Shown here one piece after another: positions 8,533-19,229 of a stretch of 64,000 nt of DNA (position 1 is the stretch's first letter; each line of letters starts with the position of its first letter). This stretch comes from Enterobacter sp. kpr-6 (GTDB lineage Bacteria; Pseudomonadota; Gammaproteobacteria; Enterobacterales; Enterobacteriaceae): assembly GCF_900116015.1 (NCBI RefSeq), contig NZ_FOYH01000002.1:287562-351561 (forward strand). Reading direction: 5' to 3'. The notes under the pieces were generated by a model. The model did no database searches, was not told where the DNA came from, and saw only the letters and a program-made list of their open reading frames with translations. A program made the position numbers and the translations under genes.

Positions 8533-9495
8533 TTAATACCGCTCTGCAATCCGTTGAAGCCCTGCCTCAATGGACTCCACACTCCCCGTCGCATACAAAC
8601 AGCAGGCCATCTGAATTTTGAGTGATTGCGGCACCGGCTCGCTGCCAGTAATGCAGCGCTCGATCCAGCGGGCGGTGGTGTGCGGATCTTTGGCTTCCGG
8701 CAGCGCGACCGTCTGTTCATTAAGCTGGCGTTCGACGATAACCCGCTCGCCCGCGCCGTCAATCAGCGTGATTTGCGGGCAGCGCTGCGGATTGGCATAG
8801 ACTTCGCCTTCGGTGCCGTGCATCAGCAAGCCGCGTCCGCCGATATCGCTAAAGAACTTCGCCACGCGGGGAACGTACTCGGGGTGCGATACGCTCGACA
8901 GGCGCAGCGCGGCATCCTCGGCAAACGGCGTCGCCAGTTTCGCCAGCGTGTGTGCGCTGTTTCGCACGCCCATCCGCCAGCGCATATCGAGTTGCGTCTC
9001 AAGCGGCGGGCAAAGGGCGCTCACCGGAATATAGACCGGCTGATGGCCGTCGAGCTTCGCCTGTGCCTGGCCCGCATGACGGGTCGGCTCAATGCCGAGA
9101 AGCGTAAAAATGGTTTCAGTCACCACGCGGGTGGGATCTTCACTCACGCCATGTACGACGACCGGGAAACCGAGTTTGTGCAGTAATATCGCGAGTAGCG
9201 GTGTGAGGTTGGCCTGTTTGCGCGCGCCGTTATAGCTTGGGATGACAATCGGCATCGGTTTTGCCACAGGCGGCGTCAGGCGCATCGTCTGCAGTTGCAT
9301 CGCTTCATAGAAGCCCTGCATTTCCGCTTCGCCTTCGCCTTTGATACGCAGCGCAATGAGGATGCCGCCCATCTCCAGATCCGGCACCTCGCCCTTCAGC
9401 ATGCAGGTGTAAAGCTCGCGCGCGGTGTCAATATCCAGATCGCGGGCGTGATTCTTACCGCGCCCGACCTCTTTAATAATTTTGCGGAAATCCAT
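8533..9495 (-). CDS. ybiB: YbiB, TrpD2-type glycosyltransferase-3 family, DNA-damage linked
   Basis: The 320-residue product matches E. coli YbiB, a member of the anthranilate phosphoribosyltransferase (TrpD) fold family. The family member studied in E. coli binds nucleic acids and is not known to make tryptophan. The N-terminal helical domain (MDFRKIIKEVGRGKNHARDL) and the glycosyltransferase-3 core are visible. An AAGGAG precedes the ATG. It lies 29 bp behind dinG on the same strand, so it is probably cotranscribed from the LexA-controlled dinG promoter. ybiC, which neighbours it in K-12, is absent. Confidence 0.93.
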   Translation of the reverse strand: MDFRKIIKEVGRGKNHARDLDIDTARELYTCMLKGEVPDLEMGGILIALRIKGEGEAEMQGFYEAMQLQTMRLTPPVAKPMPIVIPSYNGARKQANLTPLLAILLHKLGFPVVVHGVSEDPTRVVTETIFTLLGIEPTRHAGQAQAKLDGHQPVYIPVSALCPPLETQLDMRWRMGVRNSAHTLAKLATPFAEDAALRLSSVSHPEYVPRVAKFFSDIGGRGLLMHGTEGEVYANPQRCPQITLIDGAGERVIVERQLNEQTVALPEAKDPHTTARWIERCITGSEPVPQSLKIQMACCLYATGSVESIEAGLQRIAERY

Positions 9496-9524
9496 TGAAG
9501 CTCCTTACGTCACATTGCAGTTTG

Positions 9525-11669
9525 CTAGCGTCGGCGGCGACGGCTCTGTTTTGGTTTACTTTTAACTATAACGTCAGGCACGGCGGGTTGTGAAATAGGA
9601 AACACAGGTAGCGCGTTCAGCAGGCGTTTGCCGTAGCTTTTGGTCAGCAGCCGTTTATCGTAAATCACCACTTCGCCCCGGCAGCTATGGCTGCGGATCA
9701 GGCGTCCGACCTGCTGGATCAGGTTAAACGAGGCGGCGGGCAAACTCTGTACTTCAAAAGGATAGCGGTTAAGGCTTTTCAGCCACTCGCCTTCGGTGAT
9801 CACCACCGGGCTGTCGATGGGCGGAAAAGCGATTTTATGGATATGCACCTGGGTGAGGTAATCGCCTTTTAAATCGAGCCCTTCGGCAAAAGATTGCAGT
9901 CCGACCAGCACGCTGCGTTCGCCGCCGTCGATGCGCTTGCGGTGCAGTTCCACCAGCCGGTAGCGCGGCTGATCGCCCTGCACCAGCAGCAGTAATCGCA
10001 GGTCGGTCACACAGGTCAAAAATTGCTGCATCGCGCGATTGCTGGCGAACAGCACCAGCATTCCGCTGTGGGTTTTGCTTTCGACCTGCTCGCGAAAATA
10101 GGCCGCCATCTCCGCGATGTGCTTCTCTTCGTTCTCCATCAGCGGCTCGTACTGCATTTGCGGGATGACGATTTTGCCCTGTGCGACATGATTAAACGGC
10201 GAATCCAGCGTGACAAAACGATCGCCTGCTTTCTCTTTCAGCCCGCTCATCTCTTGCAGGCGCGAAAAACTATTGAGCGATCGCAGCGTGGCCGAGGTGA
10301 CAACGATATGCGGCACGCTGCGCCAGAGCAGTTTTTCCAGCTGATCGCTGACGCGGATACCGACACAATGAAAGAAGAGATGCAACTGGCCGTCGCGTAA
10401 TTCCCGCGAGGCCCATTTGGTGACCGGGGCACCGGACGCCTGCGCCATCGACGCCAGCCGCCAGAGTTTGCTTTGATTCTCAAACATGCCGAGCGCGCGG
10501 TTCATTTGCAGGATCGTGCGGTGCAGTCGCACCACATCATGCTTGCCGGTTTTCTCACTGAGATCGTTAAGAAACAGCTCTGCCAGTCCGCGCAGGGCGT
10601 CGGTGAGTTTGGCGAGGCGCTGGCAAATTTCCATAATTTCATCGGGCAGTTCACCCATCGCAAACCGGTGTTCAGCCGCCTGACCTGCGGGCATATACAA
10701 ATTCAGGATCGTATTCAGCGAGGCGATAAGCTCATACAGCTCTTCGCAATGCGGGTTAAGGCGCTCGGGCGTCGCCAGCGGCGGCGTGGTCTTCGGGCGA
10801 AACTGATCCATACAGGTGGCGATCAGTTTGCAGAACAGATCCAGTTGCAGGCGATACCAGGAGGCGCTGATCTCGGCACTCATCTCCAGCGCGTCGCGCG
10901 CCACCTCCGGCAGGTGATGGCCTTCATCCAGTACCAGCAGGAGATTTTTTGGCTCCGGCAGCACCGCTTCGGACTCCATCGCCGCCATCACCAGCGCGTG
11001 ATTCGCCACCACCACTTCCGCCTCCTGCACTTCCCGGCGGGCGACGAAAAACGGGCATTCACGGTAATAATGGCAGTTGCGGTTCAGACAACTGGCCTTG
11101 TCGGTGGAGAGACGCGACCAGAGCGCATCATCAATATTCTGATCGGTGTGATCGCGCAGGCCGTCCCATTTGTAGCTGTCGAGATCGGCTTTAAGCGTCG
11201 CACAGCGCTCACGCTCTTCTTTACTGTTGGGCGTCAGTTCGTCATCAAGAAAGGCCAGCAAATCCTGCTGGGTGGCTTCGCTGCTGGCGAGCGCCGTCAG
11301 GTTGCGCGGACAGACGTAGCGCCCGCGACCAAAGGCGGCGGTAAAGCGCAGATCGGGGATGATTTTTTTAAGCAGCGGCAGATCTTTGCTGAAGATTTGA
11401 TCCTGCAACGCGACGTTGGCGGTGCTCACCACCAGCGTTTTTTGCTCTTCGCGGGCAATGGCGATGCCCGGGATCAGATAAGAGAGGGTTTTACCCACGC
11501 CGGTCGGCGCTTCGATAGCCAGATGCCGCCCTTCTTCCCCGGCCAGCGTTTTTGCCACATCAGCAATCATCTGCCGTTGCGGAGCGCGGGGAATAAAGTC
11601 CGGGATCTGTTGTTGTAGCGCCTTATACCAGGCGGCTATTTGCGCTTTGAGCGCGGCAGATAAGGCCAT
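9525..11669 (-). CDS. dinG: DinG, SOS-induced iron-sulfur DNA helicase
   Basis: The 714-residue protein is a superfamily 2, XPD-like 5'-3' helicase that unwinds R-loops and D-loops. Walker A is EAPTGVGKT (about residues 52-60) and the DEAH-type box is LDEGHH. Four Cys (in GRYVCPRN and in SCLNRNCHYYRECPFF) form the 4Fe-4S domain between the motifs. A Lys/Arg-rich tail (KSKPKQSRRRRR) ends the protein. The ATG is preceded by a LexA box 17 bp upstream, as in E. coli. ybiB follows in the same transcript. Confidence 0.97.
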   Translation of the reverse strand: MALSAALKAQIAAWYKALQQQIPDFIPRAPQRQMIADVAKTLAGEEGRHLAIEAPTGVGKTLSYLIPGIAIAREEQKTLVVSTANVALQDQIFSKDLPLLKKIIPDLRFTAAFGRGRYVCPRNLTALASSEATQQDLLAFLDDELTPNSKEERERCATLKADLDSYKWDGLRDHTDQNIDDALWSRLSTDKASCLNRNCHYYRECPFFVARREVQEAEVVVANHALVMAAMESEAVLPEPKNLLLVLDEGHHLPEVARDALEMSAEISASWYRLQLDLFCKLIATCMDQFRPKTTPPLATPERLNPHCEELYELIASLNTILNLYMPAGQAAEHRFAMGELPDEIMEICQRLAKLTDALRGLAELFLNDLSEKTGKHDVVRLHRTILQMNRALGMFENQSKLWRLASMAQASGAPVTKWASRELRDGQLHLFFHCVGIRVSDQLEKLLWRSVPHIVVTSATLRSLNSFSRLQEMSGLKEKAGDRFVTLDSPFNHVAQGKIVIPQMQYEPLMENEEKHIAEMAAYFREQVESKTHSGMLVLFASNRAMQQFLTCVTDLRLLLLVQGDQPRYRLVELHRKRIDGGERSVLVGLQSFAEGLDLKGDYLTQVHIHKIAFPPIDSPVVITEGEWLKSLNRYPFEVQSLPAASFNLIQQVGRLIRSHSCRGEVVIYDKRLLTKSYGKRLLNALPVFPISQPAVPDVIVKSKPKQSRRRRR

Positions 11670-11683
11670 CGGGAAACCTGAAA

Positions 11684-11703
11684 CACTGTATAAACAGCCA
11701 CTA
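11684..11703 (-). promoter_or_regulatory. LexA (SOS) box of dinG
   Basis: On the minus strand the core is GTGGCTGTTTATACAG, that is GTG-N10-CAG against the consensus CTG-N10-CAG. As recalled, the E. coli dinG box deviates in the same half. It lies 17 bp upstream of the dinG start, so LexA would block the promoter. Confidence 0.8.
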
Positions 11704-11765
11704 TTGTGGCATTTTTAGCGCCAGCGCCCTACCTTTTTTTGCCGCTTCCTGAAGACGGCTCGTAA

Positions 11766-11790
11766 AACGGGAGAGGTCGCCCTCCCCCGC
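11766..11790 (-). terminator. Possible terminator of the alpha-glucoside operon
   Basis: On the minus strand a G-rich stem (GGGGGAGG/CCTCTCCC, one mismatch or bulge) is followed by CGTTTTAC, directly behind the phospho-glucosidase gene. The T-run is short, so efficiency is uncertain. Confidence 0.4.
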
Positions 11791-11797
11791 CTGCGGT

Positions 11798-13126
11798 TTA
11801 ACGCAGTTCCGGCCAGTACTCTTTGTTGGCTTCGATCAATGCATCCAGCACCTTACGCGCTTTCTTGGCATCAATAATAGTGCGGTTGAGCGTCAGCGCC
11901 TGCAACGCTTTGGTGTAGGAACCCTCAAACCAGGCTTCCACCGTCAGGCGTTCATAAGCAAACTGCTGCTCAATAAGCCCTTTATAGAAGGTCGGGATTT
12001 TGCCCACGCCGTAAGGACGCGGCCCGTTAATGCCCACTTCCGCAGTCACTTCTACCATCACGTCATCGTCGAGGTTTTCCACCAGGCCGTTGTTCTCCAG
12101 CATGACGATGAATTTTTTCTTCAGGTTAAAGGCGATCGCTTCCGCCAGTTCGACAATCATGTCGCCGTGCGCATCGTTATGCACCACTTTGACATTCTTC
12201 GTCGTCCCTTCTGCCACCGCCGTGCGGCACTCCTCAAACACCCGTTTTTCACGGCCGTTGATCACCTCGTTGGCGCGGGTGAAATTGGGGTCGAGCTTCG
12301 AAAATTTGTATTCCGGGTAGAGGTAATACTGCAAATAGGTGTTAGGCAGATAGTCCGGGAAGTCGTTGAGCATATCGGCAACGGCGGCGTAGGTGTCAAG
12401 CCAGGACTGGTCGCGCTGCTCGGCATCCGCCGGTTTAAAGCCATTATTGGAAATGATCGCCTTCAGTTCCGGCACCAGATCGACGCCGTTTTCATCGTAC
12501 AGATGCGTGAACCAGCCGAAGTGATTCAGGCCAAAATAGACCGGCTCAAAGTTCTCCGGGTTGCGTCCGAGCAGGCGACCGTAGGAGCGCAGCAGGTTGA
12601 CCGGCTGATCGCAGATGTTGAGAATGCGGTCGTCATCCGGGAAGCGCTGGTTGAGCGCATCGGCGACAATCGCCGCCGGGTTGGTGTAGTTCAGGATCCA
12701 CGCCTGCGGTGAGCGGGCGCGCACATCTTCCACCAGCTGGATCATGTCGCGAATCGAGCGCATTCCGTAGGCGAAGCCGCCCGCGCCGCAGGTTTCCTGG
12801 CCGATGACGCCGAGGCTCAGCGGGATTTTTTCGTCTTTTTCGCGCATCGCATAACCGCCGGTGCGCATCTGGCAGAAAATGAAATCCATGTCGGTAAAGG
12901 CGATCTCTTTATCCGCCGTATAGGTAAAATCTAATTCCGGATATTCTTCTTTGAACAGCACTTTGGCGTATTCACCGATCACCGCCTGGCGCTCTTCATT
13001 GACATCAAACATCACCAACTTCTTAAGCGGCAGACGCGCCTTGAGTTTGCATAATGCTTTTAATAAACCCGGCGTCCAGGTGGAACCACCGCCAACTAAT
13101 ACGATATTAAAAGTGTTTTTCATCAT
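11798..13126 (-). CDS. 6-phospho-alpha-glucosidase, glycoside hydrolase family 4
   Basis: The 442-residue protein is a GH4 NAD+- and divalent-metal-dependent enzyme that hydrolyses phosphorylated alpha-glucosides such as maltose-6'-phosphate after PTS uptake. The N-terminal Rossmann motif is VGGGSTWTPG (11-20). The metal-ligand and catalytic pair Cys172-Asp173 (NICDQP) and metal His202 (GLNHFGW) match the GlvA/AglB pattern, as does GQETCGAGG. Its ATG lies 8 bp behind the stop of the PTS gene, so the two form an operon. The exact sugar specificity (maltose, isomaltose, sucrose isomers) cannot be read from the sequence. The cassette is not part of the K-12 dinG-rhlE interval. Confidence 0.9.
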   Translation of the reverse strand: MMKNTFNIVLVGGGSTWTPGLLKALCKLKARLPLKKLVMFDVNEERQAVIGEYAKVLFKEEYPELDFTYTADKEIAFTDMDFIFCQMRTGGYAMREKDEKIPLSLGVIGQETCGAGGFAYGMRSIRDMIQLVEDVRARSPQAWILNYTNPAAIVADALNQRFPDDDRILNICDQPVNLLRSYGRLLGRNPENFEPVYFGLNHFGWFTHLYDENGVDLVPELKAIISNNGFKPADAEQRDQSWLDTYAAVADMLNDFPDYLPNTYLQYYLYPEYKFSKLDPNFTRANEVINGREKRVFEECRTAVAEGTTKNVKVVHNDAHGDMIVELAEAIAFNLKKKFIVMLENNGLVENLDDDVMVEVTAEVGINGPRPYGVGKIPTFYKGLIEQQFAYERLTVEAWFEGSYTKALQALTLNRTIIDAKKARKVLDALIEANKEYWPELR

Positions 13127-13134
13127 CAGTTCTC

Positions 13135-14739
13135 TTATTGCGTCTGTTGAATTAAATTTTGTTTTACGGCGCTGGCGATACTTTCCACCTGCGGGCCGTA
13201 AATAACCTGAATGTCGTTCTCCGTTGCCCGAATAAATCCGCTGGCACCACTACGTTTCAGTGCCGATTCATCCACTTTATCCATGTCGTTTATTTTCACC
13301 CGCAGGCGGGTAAAGCAGCAGTCTACGTGTTGAATATTCCCGCGCCCGCCTAAGCCTTCAATAATGAGCGCGGTTTCGCCGGTCGGTTCGTTATTACCGG
13401 ATAATGCACCCTGTACGCTGTCTTCTTCTTCACGACCTGGCGTGCGGGCGTTGGTGCGTAAAATTACCCATTTGAAAACGAAGTAATACACCGGTGCCCA
13501 AATAGCGCCCTGAAGCAGACTGAACCACCAGTGAGTTTTCGCCCCGCCAAGGACGCCGAATACCATGAAGTCGATAAACCCGCCCTGAATATTGCCGATC
13601 ATCAGACTCAGTAATTGCGCGCCGGCAAAAGAGAGCCCGGTCATGACCGCGTGGAATAAGAACAGAATGGGTGAGACAAAGATGAAGCTGAATTCCAGCG
13701 GCTCGGTGATGCCGGTGGTAAAGGAGGCCAGCGCCCCCGCCATCATTAAGGCTTTGACGCGCTGTTTATGCTCAGGTTTCGCACAGCGGTAAATCGCCAG
13801 CGCCGCGGCGGGCAGGCCAAACATCATCACCGGAATTTTGCCCTGTGCCAGAAAACGCGTGGCCTCGCGGGTGATATCATCGGCCAGCGCACCTGGATGG
13901 GCCAGCGCATAGTTGAAGATGGAGAGCGCGCCAATCACGCTTTCGTTATCGACATGCACCATGCCGCCGACCGGGGTAAAGCGCACGGTTTCGTTGAGAA
14001 TATGGTGTAAACCGGTCGGGATCAGAATGCGTTCGGTAAAGGCGTAAATAAAGGTGCCGAACGGCCCGGACTCGCCAATGAATTCGCCAATTTTAATAAT
14101 GCCGCTGGCAATGACCGGCCAGATTAATGACATTAATACGCCCACCAGCGGCAGGACGATCACCGTAATAATCGGAACAAAGCGGCGGCCACCAAAGTAG
14201 GCGATGGCCGCCGGGAGTTTAATCGTATAAAAACGGTTGTGCAGTAATACGGTGACGAACCCGGCAATGACCCCACCGAGCACACTCATCTGGTAGGAAA
14301 ATATGCCCAACGTGTTCGCAAATTCAGCGGAATACATCACCGCTTCGGTCGGGCTGTAGCCTTTTTCCACAAAGGCTGCGACGGAAGTGGTGGCAGGCGT
14401 TAAGCCCTGAACCGTGAGGCTGAAATTCACCCCGACGTGAAACGTAATAAAACCGATAACCGCCGCCAGCGCCGCAGTGGGTTTTTCATCCCGCGCAAGA
14501 CCAATAGCGGCAGCGATAGCAAACAATAAGGGTAAATTCGCAAACAGCGATCCGGCCACTTTACGAATAAAGCCGATGATGTGCTGCATTAGCTGTGCGT
14601 TGAGTATTTCTTCACTGACAATCGCGGGATTCTGCAATGCCGCCGCAAGGCCGAGGAAAATACCGGCGGCGGCAATCACCGAAATCGGCATCATTAATGC
14701 CTTTCCCAAATCTTGTAAAAATTCACCTGCGCGACTCAT
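13135..14739 (-). CDS. Alpha-glucoside PTS permease, EIICB (MalX/AglA-like)
   Basis: The 534-residue inner-membrane protein has an N-terminal EIIC domain (about 1-430, many membrane segments, GITEPLEF motif). A variable linker at about 430-450 leads to a C-terminal EIIB domain (about 455-534). The EIIB motif HVDCCFTRLRV aligns its second Cys with the phosphorylated cysteine of DACITRLRV in relatives. There is no EIIA domain, so phosphate must come from another EIIA-Glc-type protein, as for MalX. It imports and phosphorylates an alpha-glucoside that the GH4 enzyme downstream cleaves. A GntR/HutC regulator lies upstream across a repeat cluster. Confidence 0.9.
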   Translation of the reverse strand: MSRAGEFLQDLGKALMMPISVIAAAGIFLGLAAALQNPAIVSEEILNAQLMQHIIGFIRKVAGSLFANLPLLFAIAAAIGLARDEKPTAALAAVIGFITFHVGVNFSLTVQGLTPATTSVAAFVEKGYSPTEAVMYSAEFANTLGIFSYQMSVLGGVIAGFVTVLLHNRFYTIKLPAAIAYFGGRRFVPIITVIVLPLVGVLMSLIWPVIASGIIKIGEFIGESGPFGTFIYAFTERILIPTGLHHILNETVRFTPVGGMVHVDNESVIGALSIFNYALAHPGALADDITREATRFLAQGKIPVMMFGLPAAALAIYRCAKPEHKQRVKALMMAGALASFTTGITEPLEFSFIFVSPILFLFHAVMTGLSFAGAQLLSLMIGNIQGGFIDFMVFGVLGGAKTHWWFSLLQGAIWAPVYYFVFKWVILRTNARTPGREEEDSVQGALSGNNEPTGETALIIEGLGGRGNIQHVDCCFTRLRVKINDMDKVDESALKRSGASGFIRATENDIQVIYGPQVESIASAVKQNLIQQTQ

Positions 14740-14795
14740 AGCGTGATCCTTAGGGTGTGAGGTTTTTTATGGATCGAGAACGTGAGATGAGTATA

Positions 14796-14835
14796 GCCAG
14801 AGTGGATGTATAGTTGTCTAGCCCACTAGGGTTGG
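14796..14835 (-). promoter_or_regulatory. Candidate GntR-type operator and promoter of the PTS operon
   Basis: About 60-95 bp upstream of the PTS start, the minus strand reads AGTGGGCTAGACAACTATAC followed by ATCCACT. It has outer inverted arms AGTGG/CCACT and an inner TAG-ACAA-CTA dyad, similar in style to HutC-family operators. TATACT a little further on could be the -10. Assignment to the adjacent GntR protein is inference. Confidence 0.4.
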
Positions 14836-14880
14836 AATAAGAGATTGATCACAGAATGGGCGGGGGAGAGGAAGTTTTAC

Positions 14881-15000
14881 CCCTCACCCCGGCCCTCTCC
14901 CTTAGGGAGAGGGAGAAAGGCAAGTCCGCGCCCGGGCTGTACTCCCTACCCAAGCTCGGGCTGTCCCCTCTCCCTCAGGGAGAGGGTTAGGGTGAGGGTG
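14881..15000. repeat. Intergenic palindromic repeat cluster 2
   Basis: CCCTCACCCCGGCCCTCTCC and its mirror GGGTTAGGGTGAGGG face inward. They flank a spacer containing AAAGGCAAGTCCGCGCC and a CTCGGGCTGTCCCCTCTCCC half. It lies between the PTS gene and the GntR regulator gene. Confidence 0.88.
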
Positions 15001-15017
15001 AAAATGAGAGGCCAGCT

Positions 15018-15752
15018 CTAAGGCCGTTCAGCCGTCAGCGTAAACCGGTAATGCTGCTGGTTATAAAAAATCTCCGACACCTCAAACGGCACGCCGTCGC
15101 GTAGCCAGGCGACAGACGTGGCGTGCAGCACCGGTTCGTCGCGGTTGATGCCGAGCATATCGCGCACTTCCTGCGACGGGAGTTCAGCGCGGATCTCTTT
15201 GTCCGAACGCCCGACCGCATAGCCTTTGCGGCTGATATAGCCATATTTGGACGCGTTCAAATCAGCTTCGCTTAAATCCTCAAACGGCGCGGTAATCATC
15301 CATGACTGCTCAAACACAAACGGCACGTCGGCAAGCAGGCGCAGGCGTTTCATAAACCACACCGCGCTGCCTGCCGGGAGTTGCAGCTTTTCAGCGATGT
15401 CGTCGGGGGCACTCTCACGTGACAGGCAGATCAGGCGATTGATCACAGGCTCATCCAGACCCAGCGTGGCTTCGCTTGAGGAGAGATGGCGGTCCAGCGG
15501 CAGCGGAATGCGCAGCGTTTTTTTGGTATGGGCGACAAAGGTACCCTGCCCGCGCCGACGCTCGACTTTGCCCTGTCGCACCAGGTAATCCACCGCTTTA
15601 CGGGCGGTCATGCGCGAAATAGAAAACTGCTGGCACAACTCATTTTCGGAAGGAATGGCATCGCCCGGACGCAAAACCCCGGCGCTGATTTTCCCGGTCA
15701 GATACTGCTCAAGTTGCAGATAAACCGGGACGGTTGAATGTTTATCGATCAT
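15018..15752 (-). CDS. GntR-family (HutC subfamily) regulator of the alpha-glucoside operon
   Basis: The 244-residue protein has an N-terminal winged helix (about 1-75; SENELCQQFSISRMTARKAV is the recognition region). A UTRA effector domain follows (about 90-240), as in HutC, TreR and MurR regulators of sugar-phosphate operons. It is encoded upstream of the PTS and GH4 genes on the same strand, with a palindromic repeat on each side. Regulation of that operon by a phosphorylated alpha-glucoside is the natural inference. No clear Shine-Dalgarno sequence is seen before the ATG at 15752. Confidence 0.87.
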   Translation of the reverse strand: MIDKHSTVPVYLQLEQYLTGKISAGVLRPGDAIPSENELCQQFSISRMTARKAVDYLVRQGKVERRRGQGTFVAHTKKTLRIPLPLDRHLSSSEATLGLDEPVINRLICLSRESAPDDIAEKLQLPAGSAVWFMKRLRLLADVPFVFEQSWMITAPFEDLSEADLNASKYGYISRKGYAVGRSDKEIRAELPSQEVRDMLGINRDEPVLHATSVAWLRDGVPFEVSEIFYNQQHYRFTLTAERP

Positions 15753-15847
15753 AAGAGTACTCCGCGCAGACTGCGGCGTATGTTAGCGACCCCACCGCAA
15801 AGAGACAAGTCGGGGAGAAGGAGCAAGGAAGGGGGTGGAGGGCGGAG

Positions 15848-15984
15848 CCCCCTCACCCCGGCCCTCTCCCCAGGGGAGAGGGAGAAAGGCCAGTCCGCGC
15901 GCGGCTGTTCCCAGGGAAGATGGGAAAGGTCAGTACGCGCTCGGACGGTTCCCTCTCCCTGAGGGAGAGGGTTAGGGTGAGGGT
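15848..15984. repeat. Intergenic palindromic repeat cluster 3
   Basis: Two inward-facing copies of the CCCTCACCCC-CCCTCTCCC palindrome lie between the GntR gene and rhlE. The spacer contains AAAGGCCAGTCCGCGCG and a diverged second copy with AGTACGCGCTCGGACGGTTC. Confidence 0.88.
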
Positions 15985-15992
15985 AATATGTG

Positions 15993-17330
<1,338 letters not shown>

Positions 17331-17497
17331 AACAACTCCGAACCACCCTGACCGTTTACGGTGTAGTTTTCAGGGAGATCAATAACGTGACAGATGACAA
17401 AAACCACAATGTCATGAAGGGGCGGAGTGTAGCAGCTTTTGTGACGTGCCGCATAAATTATCCCTGGAGCGGTTGCCAGCAAAATAATTCACTGGGC

Positions 17498-17526
17498 TTT
17501 ACAAGTTCAAAAAACAAGCATATTTT
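17498..17526 (+). promoter_or_regulatory. Predicted cecR promoter
   Basis: TTTACA at 17498-17503 and TATTTT at 17521-17526 are 17 bp apart. The predicted start falls inside the palindrome at 17526-17545. Confidence 0.55.
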
Positions 17527-17545
17527 TAATCAATCGATTGATTAA
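17526..17545. promoter_or_regulatory. Perfect 20-bp palindrome, presumed CecR operator
   Basis: TTAATCAATCGATTGATTAA is a perfect inverted repeat beginning at the predicted -10 of cecR and ending 14 bp before its ATG. TetR-family repressors bind such sites at their own promoters. That CecR binds here is inferred. Confidence 0.8.
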
Positions 17546-17559
17546 TTCTGATAGCCGCT

Positions 17560-18237
17560 ATGAATGCATCCCTGAAAACAACGAAAGGTGAACAGGCGAA
17601 AAGCTTGCTGATCCGCGCCGCCCTCGCCCAGTTCGGCGAGTATGGCCTGAATGCCACCACCAGGGACATTGCTGCCCAGGCCGGGCAAAATATCGCCGCC
17701 ATCCCCTACTATTTCGGCTCAAAAGAGGATTTGTACCTCGCCTGCGCCCAGTCGATTGCCGATTTTATTGGCGAGAACTTCCGCCCGCACGCCGAAGCCG
17801 CCGAGCGCCTGTTTAACGAGACGCCGCCGGACAAAGCCGCGATGCGCGCGCTGATCCTGCGCGCCTGCCACAACATGATCCAGTTGCTCACCGAGGACGA
17901 AACCCTGCCGCTGAGCAAATTTATTTCCCGCGAACAGCTCTCGCCCACCCGCGCCTACCACCTGATCCATGAGCAGGTGATTGAGCCGCTACATAGCCAT
18001 TTAACGCGTCTGATCGCGGCCTACACCGGGCGCGACGCGCAAGATACCCGCACCGTTTTGCACACTCATGCCCTGCTTGGGGAGATCCTCGCCTTCCGTC
18101 TGGGGCGCGAAACGCTCCTGTTGCGGGCGGGCTGGACCTCGTTTGATGAGGACAAAACGGCGCAAATTTATGACGTTATTTGCTGTCATCTCGATCTCAT
18201 TCTGGAAGGATTAACGTTGAGGAATCCGGAGTTATGA
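17560..18237 (+). CDS. cecR: CecR (YbiH), TetR-family regulator
   Basis: The 225-residue TetR-family protein has an N-terminal helix-turn-helix ([20 protein letters not shown], about 28-48) and a C-terminal ligand-binding domain. It corresponds to E. coli CecR, which links the ybhGFSR efflux operon and rhlE to cefoperazone and chloramphenicol sensitivity. Its stop overlaps the ybhG start (ATGA), so it heads that operon. The perfect palindrome upstream suggests autorepression. Confidence 0.95.
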   Translation: MNASLKTTKGEQAKSLLIRAALAQFGEYGLNATTRDIAAQAGQNIAAIPYYFGSKEDLYLACAQSIADFIGENFRPHAEAAERLFNETPPDKAAMRALILRACHNMIQLLTEDETLPLSKFISREQLSPTRAYHLIHEQVIEPLHSHLTRLIAAYTGRDAQDTRTVLHTHALLGEILAFRLGRETLLLRAGWTSFDEDKTAQIYDVICCHLDLILEGLTLRNPEL

Positions 18238-19229
18238 AAAAACCCGTTGTCATTGCCTTAGTGGTTGCCGGACTGGTCGCGGCCATCGGCCTGGGCACGC
18301 TGTGGTATCAAAGTCGCCAGCCGGAACCGCTGACCCTGTACGGGAATGTGGATATTCGCACGGTGAATCTGAGTTTCCGCGTCGGCGGGCGCTTGCAGGC
18401 GCTCAAAGTCGATGAGGGCGACGCCCTGAAAGCGGGCCAGACGCTGGGTACGCTCGATCCCGCGCCTTATCAGAACGCGCTGCTTCAGGCGAAGGCCAAC
18501 GTCTCGACCGCACAGGCGAAATACGATCTCATCACCGAGGGTTACCGCGCGGAGGAGATCGCCCAGGCGCTGGCGGCAGTCAACCAGGCGAAAGCGGCGT
18601 ATGACTACGCGCAGAACTTCTACCAGCGCCAGCAGGGGCTGTGGAAAACGCGGGTAATTTCCGCCAACGATCTGGAAAACGCCCGCTCCTCCCGTGACCA
18701 GGCACAGGCAAGTTTAAAATCGGCGCAGGATAAACTCAGCCAGTTCCGCGCCGGGAATCGCCCGCAGGAGATCGCTCAGGCAAAAGCCAGCCTTGAACAG
18801 GCCCAGGCGCAGCTTGCCCAGGCCGAACTGGATCTGCACGACACCACCCTCGTAGCCCCGACTGACGGCACGGTGCTGACCCGCGCCGTGGAGCCGGGCA
18901 GTATGCTGAACGCGGGCAGCACGGTACTCACCGTCTCGCTGACCCACCCGGTCTGGGTGCGCGCCTATGTCAGCGAACGCAATCTGGGTGACGCTAAACC
19001 GGGACGCGAGATTTTGCTCTATACCGACGGTCGCCCGGATAAGCCGTATCACGGCAAAATTGGTTTCGTCTCGCCGACGGCGGAGTTCACGCCGAAAAGC
19101 GTAGAGACGCCGGATCTGCGCACCGATCTGGTCTACCGTCTGCGCATTATCGTTACCGATGCCGACGACGCCCTGCGCCAGGGGATGCCGGTGACCGCCA
19201 CCTTCGATGCGGGACAGCCGCATGAGTGA
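18234..19229 (+). CDS. ybhG: YbhG, HlyD-type membrane fusion protein
   Basis: The 331-residue periplasmic adaptor is anchored by an N-terminal hydrophobic segment ([20 protein letters not shown]). Biotinyl-lipoyl-like halves flank a long alpha-helical hairpin rich in Ala, Gln and Lys (about 85-205). It couples the YbhFSR ABC exporter to an outer-membrane channel. The ATG at 18234 overlaps the cecR stop and matches the E. coli start; an in-frame start at 18180 lies inside cecR and is rejected. Confidence 0.95.
   Translation: MKKPVVIALVVAGLVAAIGLGTLWYQSRQPEPLTLYGNVDIRTVNLSFRVGGRLQALKVDEGDALKAGQTLGTLDPAPYQNALLQAKANVSTAQAKYDLITEGYRAEEIAQALAAVNQAKAAYDYAQNFYQRQQGLWKTRVISANDLENARSSRDQAQASLKSAQDKLSQFRAGNRPQEIAQAKASLEQAQAQLAQAELDLHDTTLVAPTDGTVLTRAVEPGSMLNAGSTVLTVSLTHPVWVRAYVSERNLGDAKPGREILLYTDGRPDKPYHGKIGFVSPTAEFTPKSVETPDLRTDLVYRLRIIVTDADDALRQGMPVTATFDAGQPHE

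Noticed and set aside
10473..11618. Long open frame of 381 codons on the plus strand opposite dinG
   Set aside because: It is antisense to a fully conserved helicase gene, its composition is that of a shadow frame, and it has no ribosome-binding site or recognisable motif.
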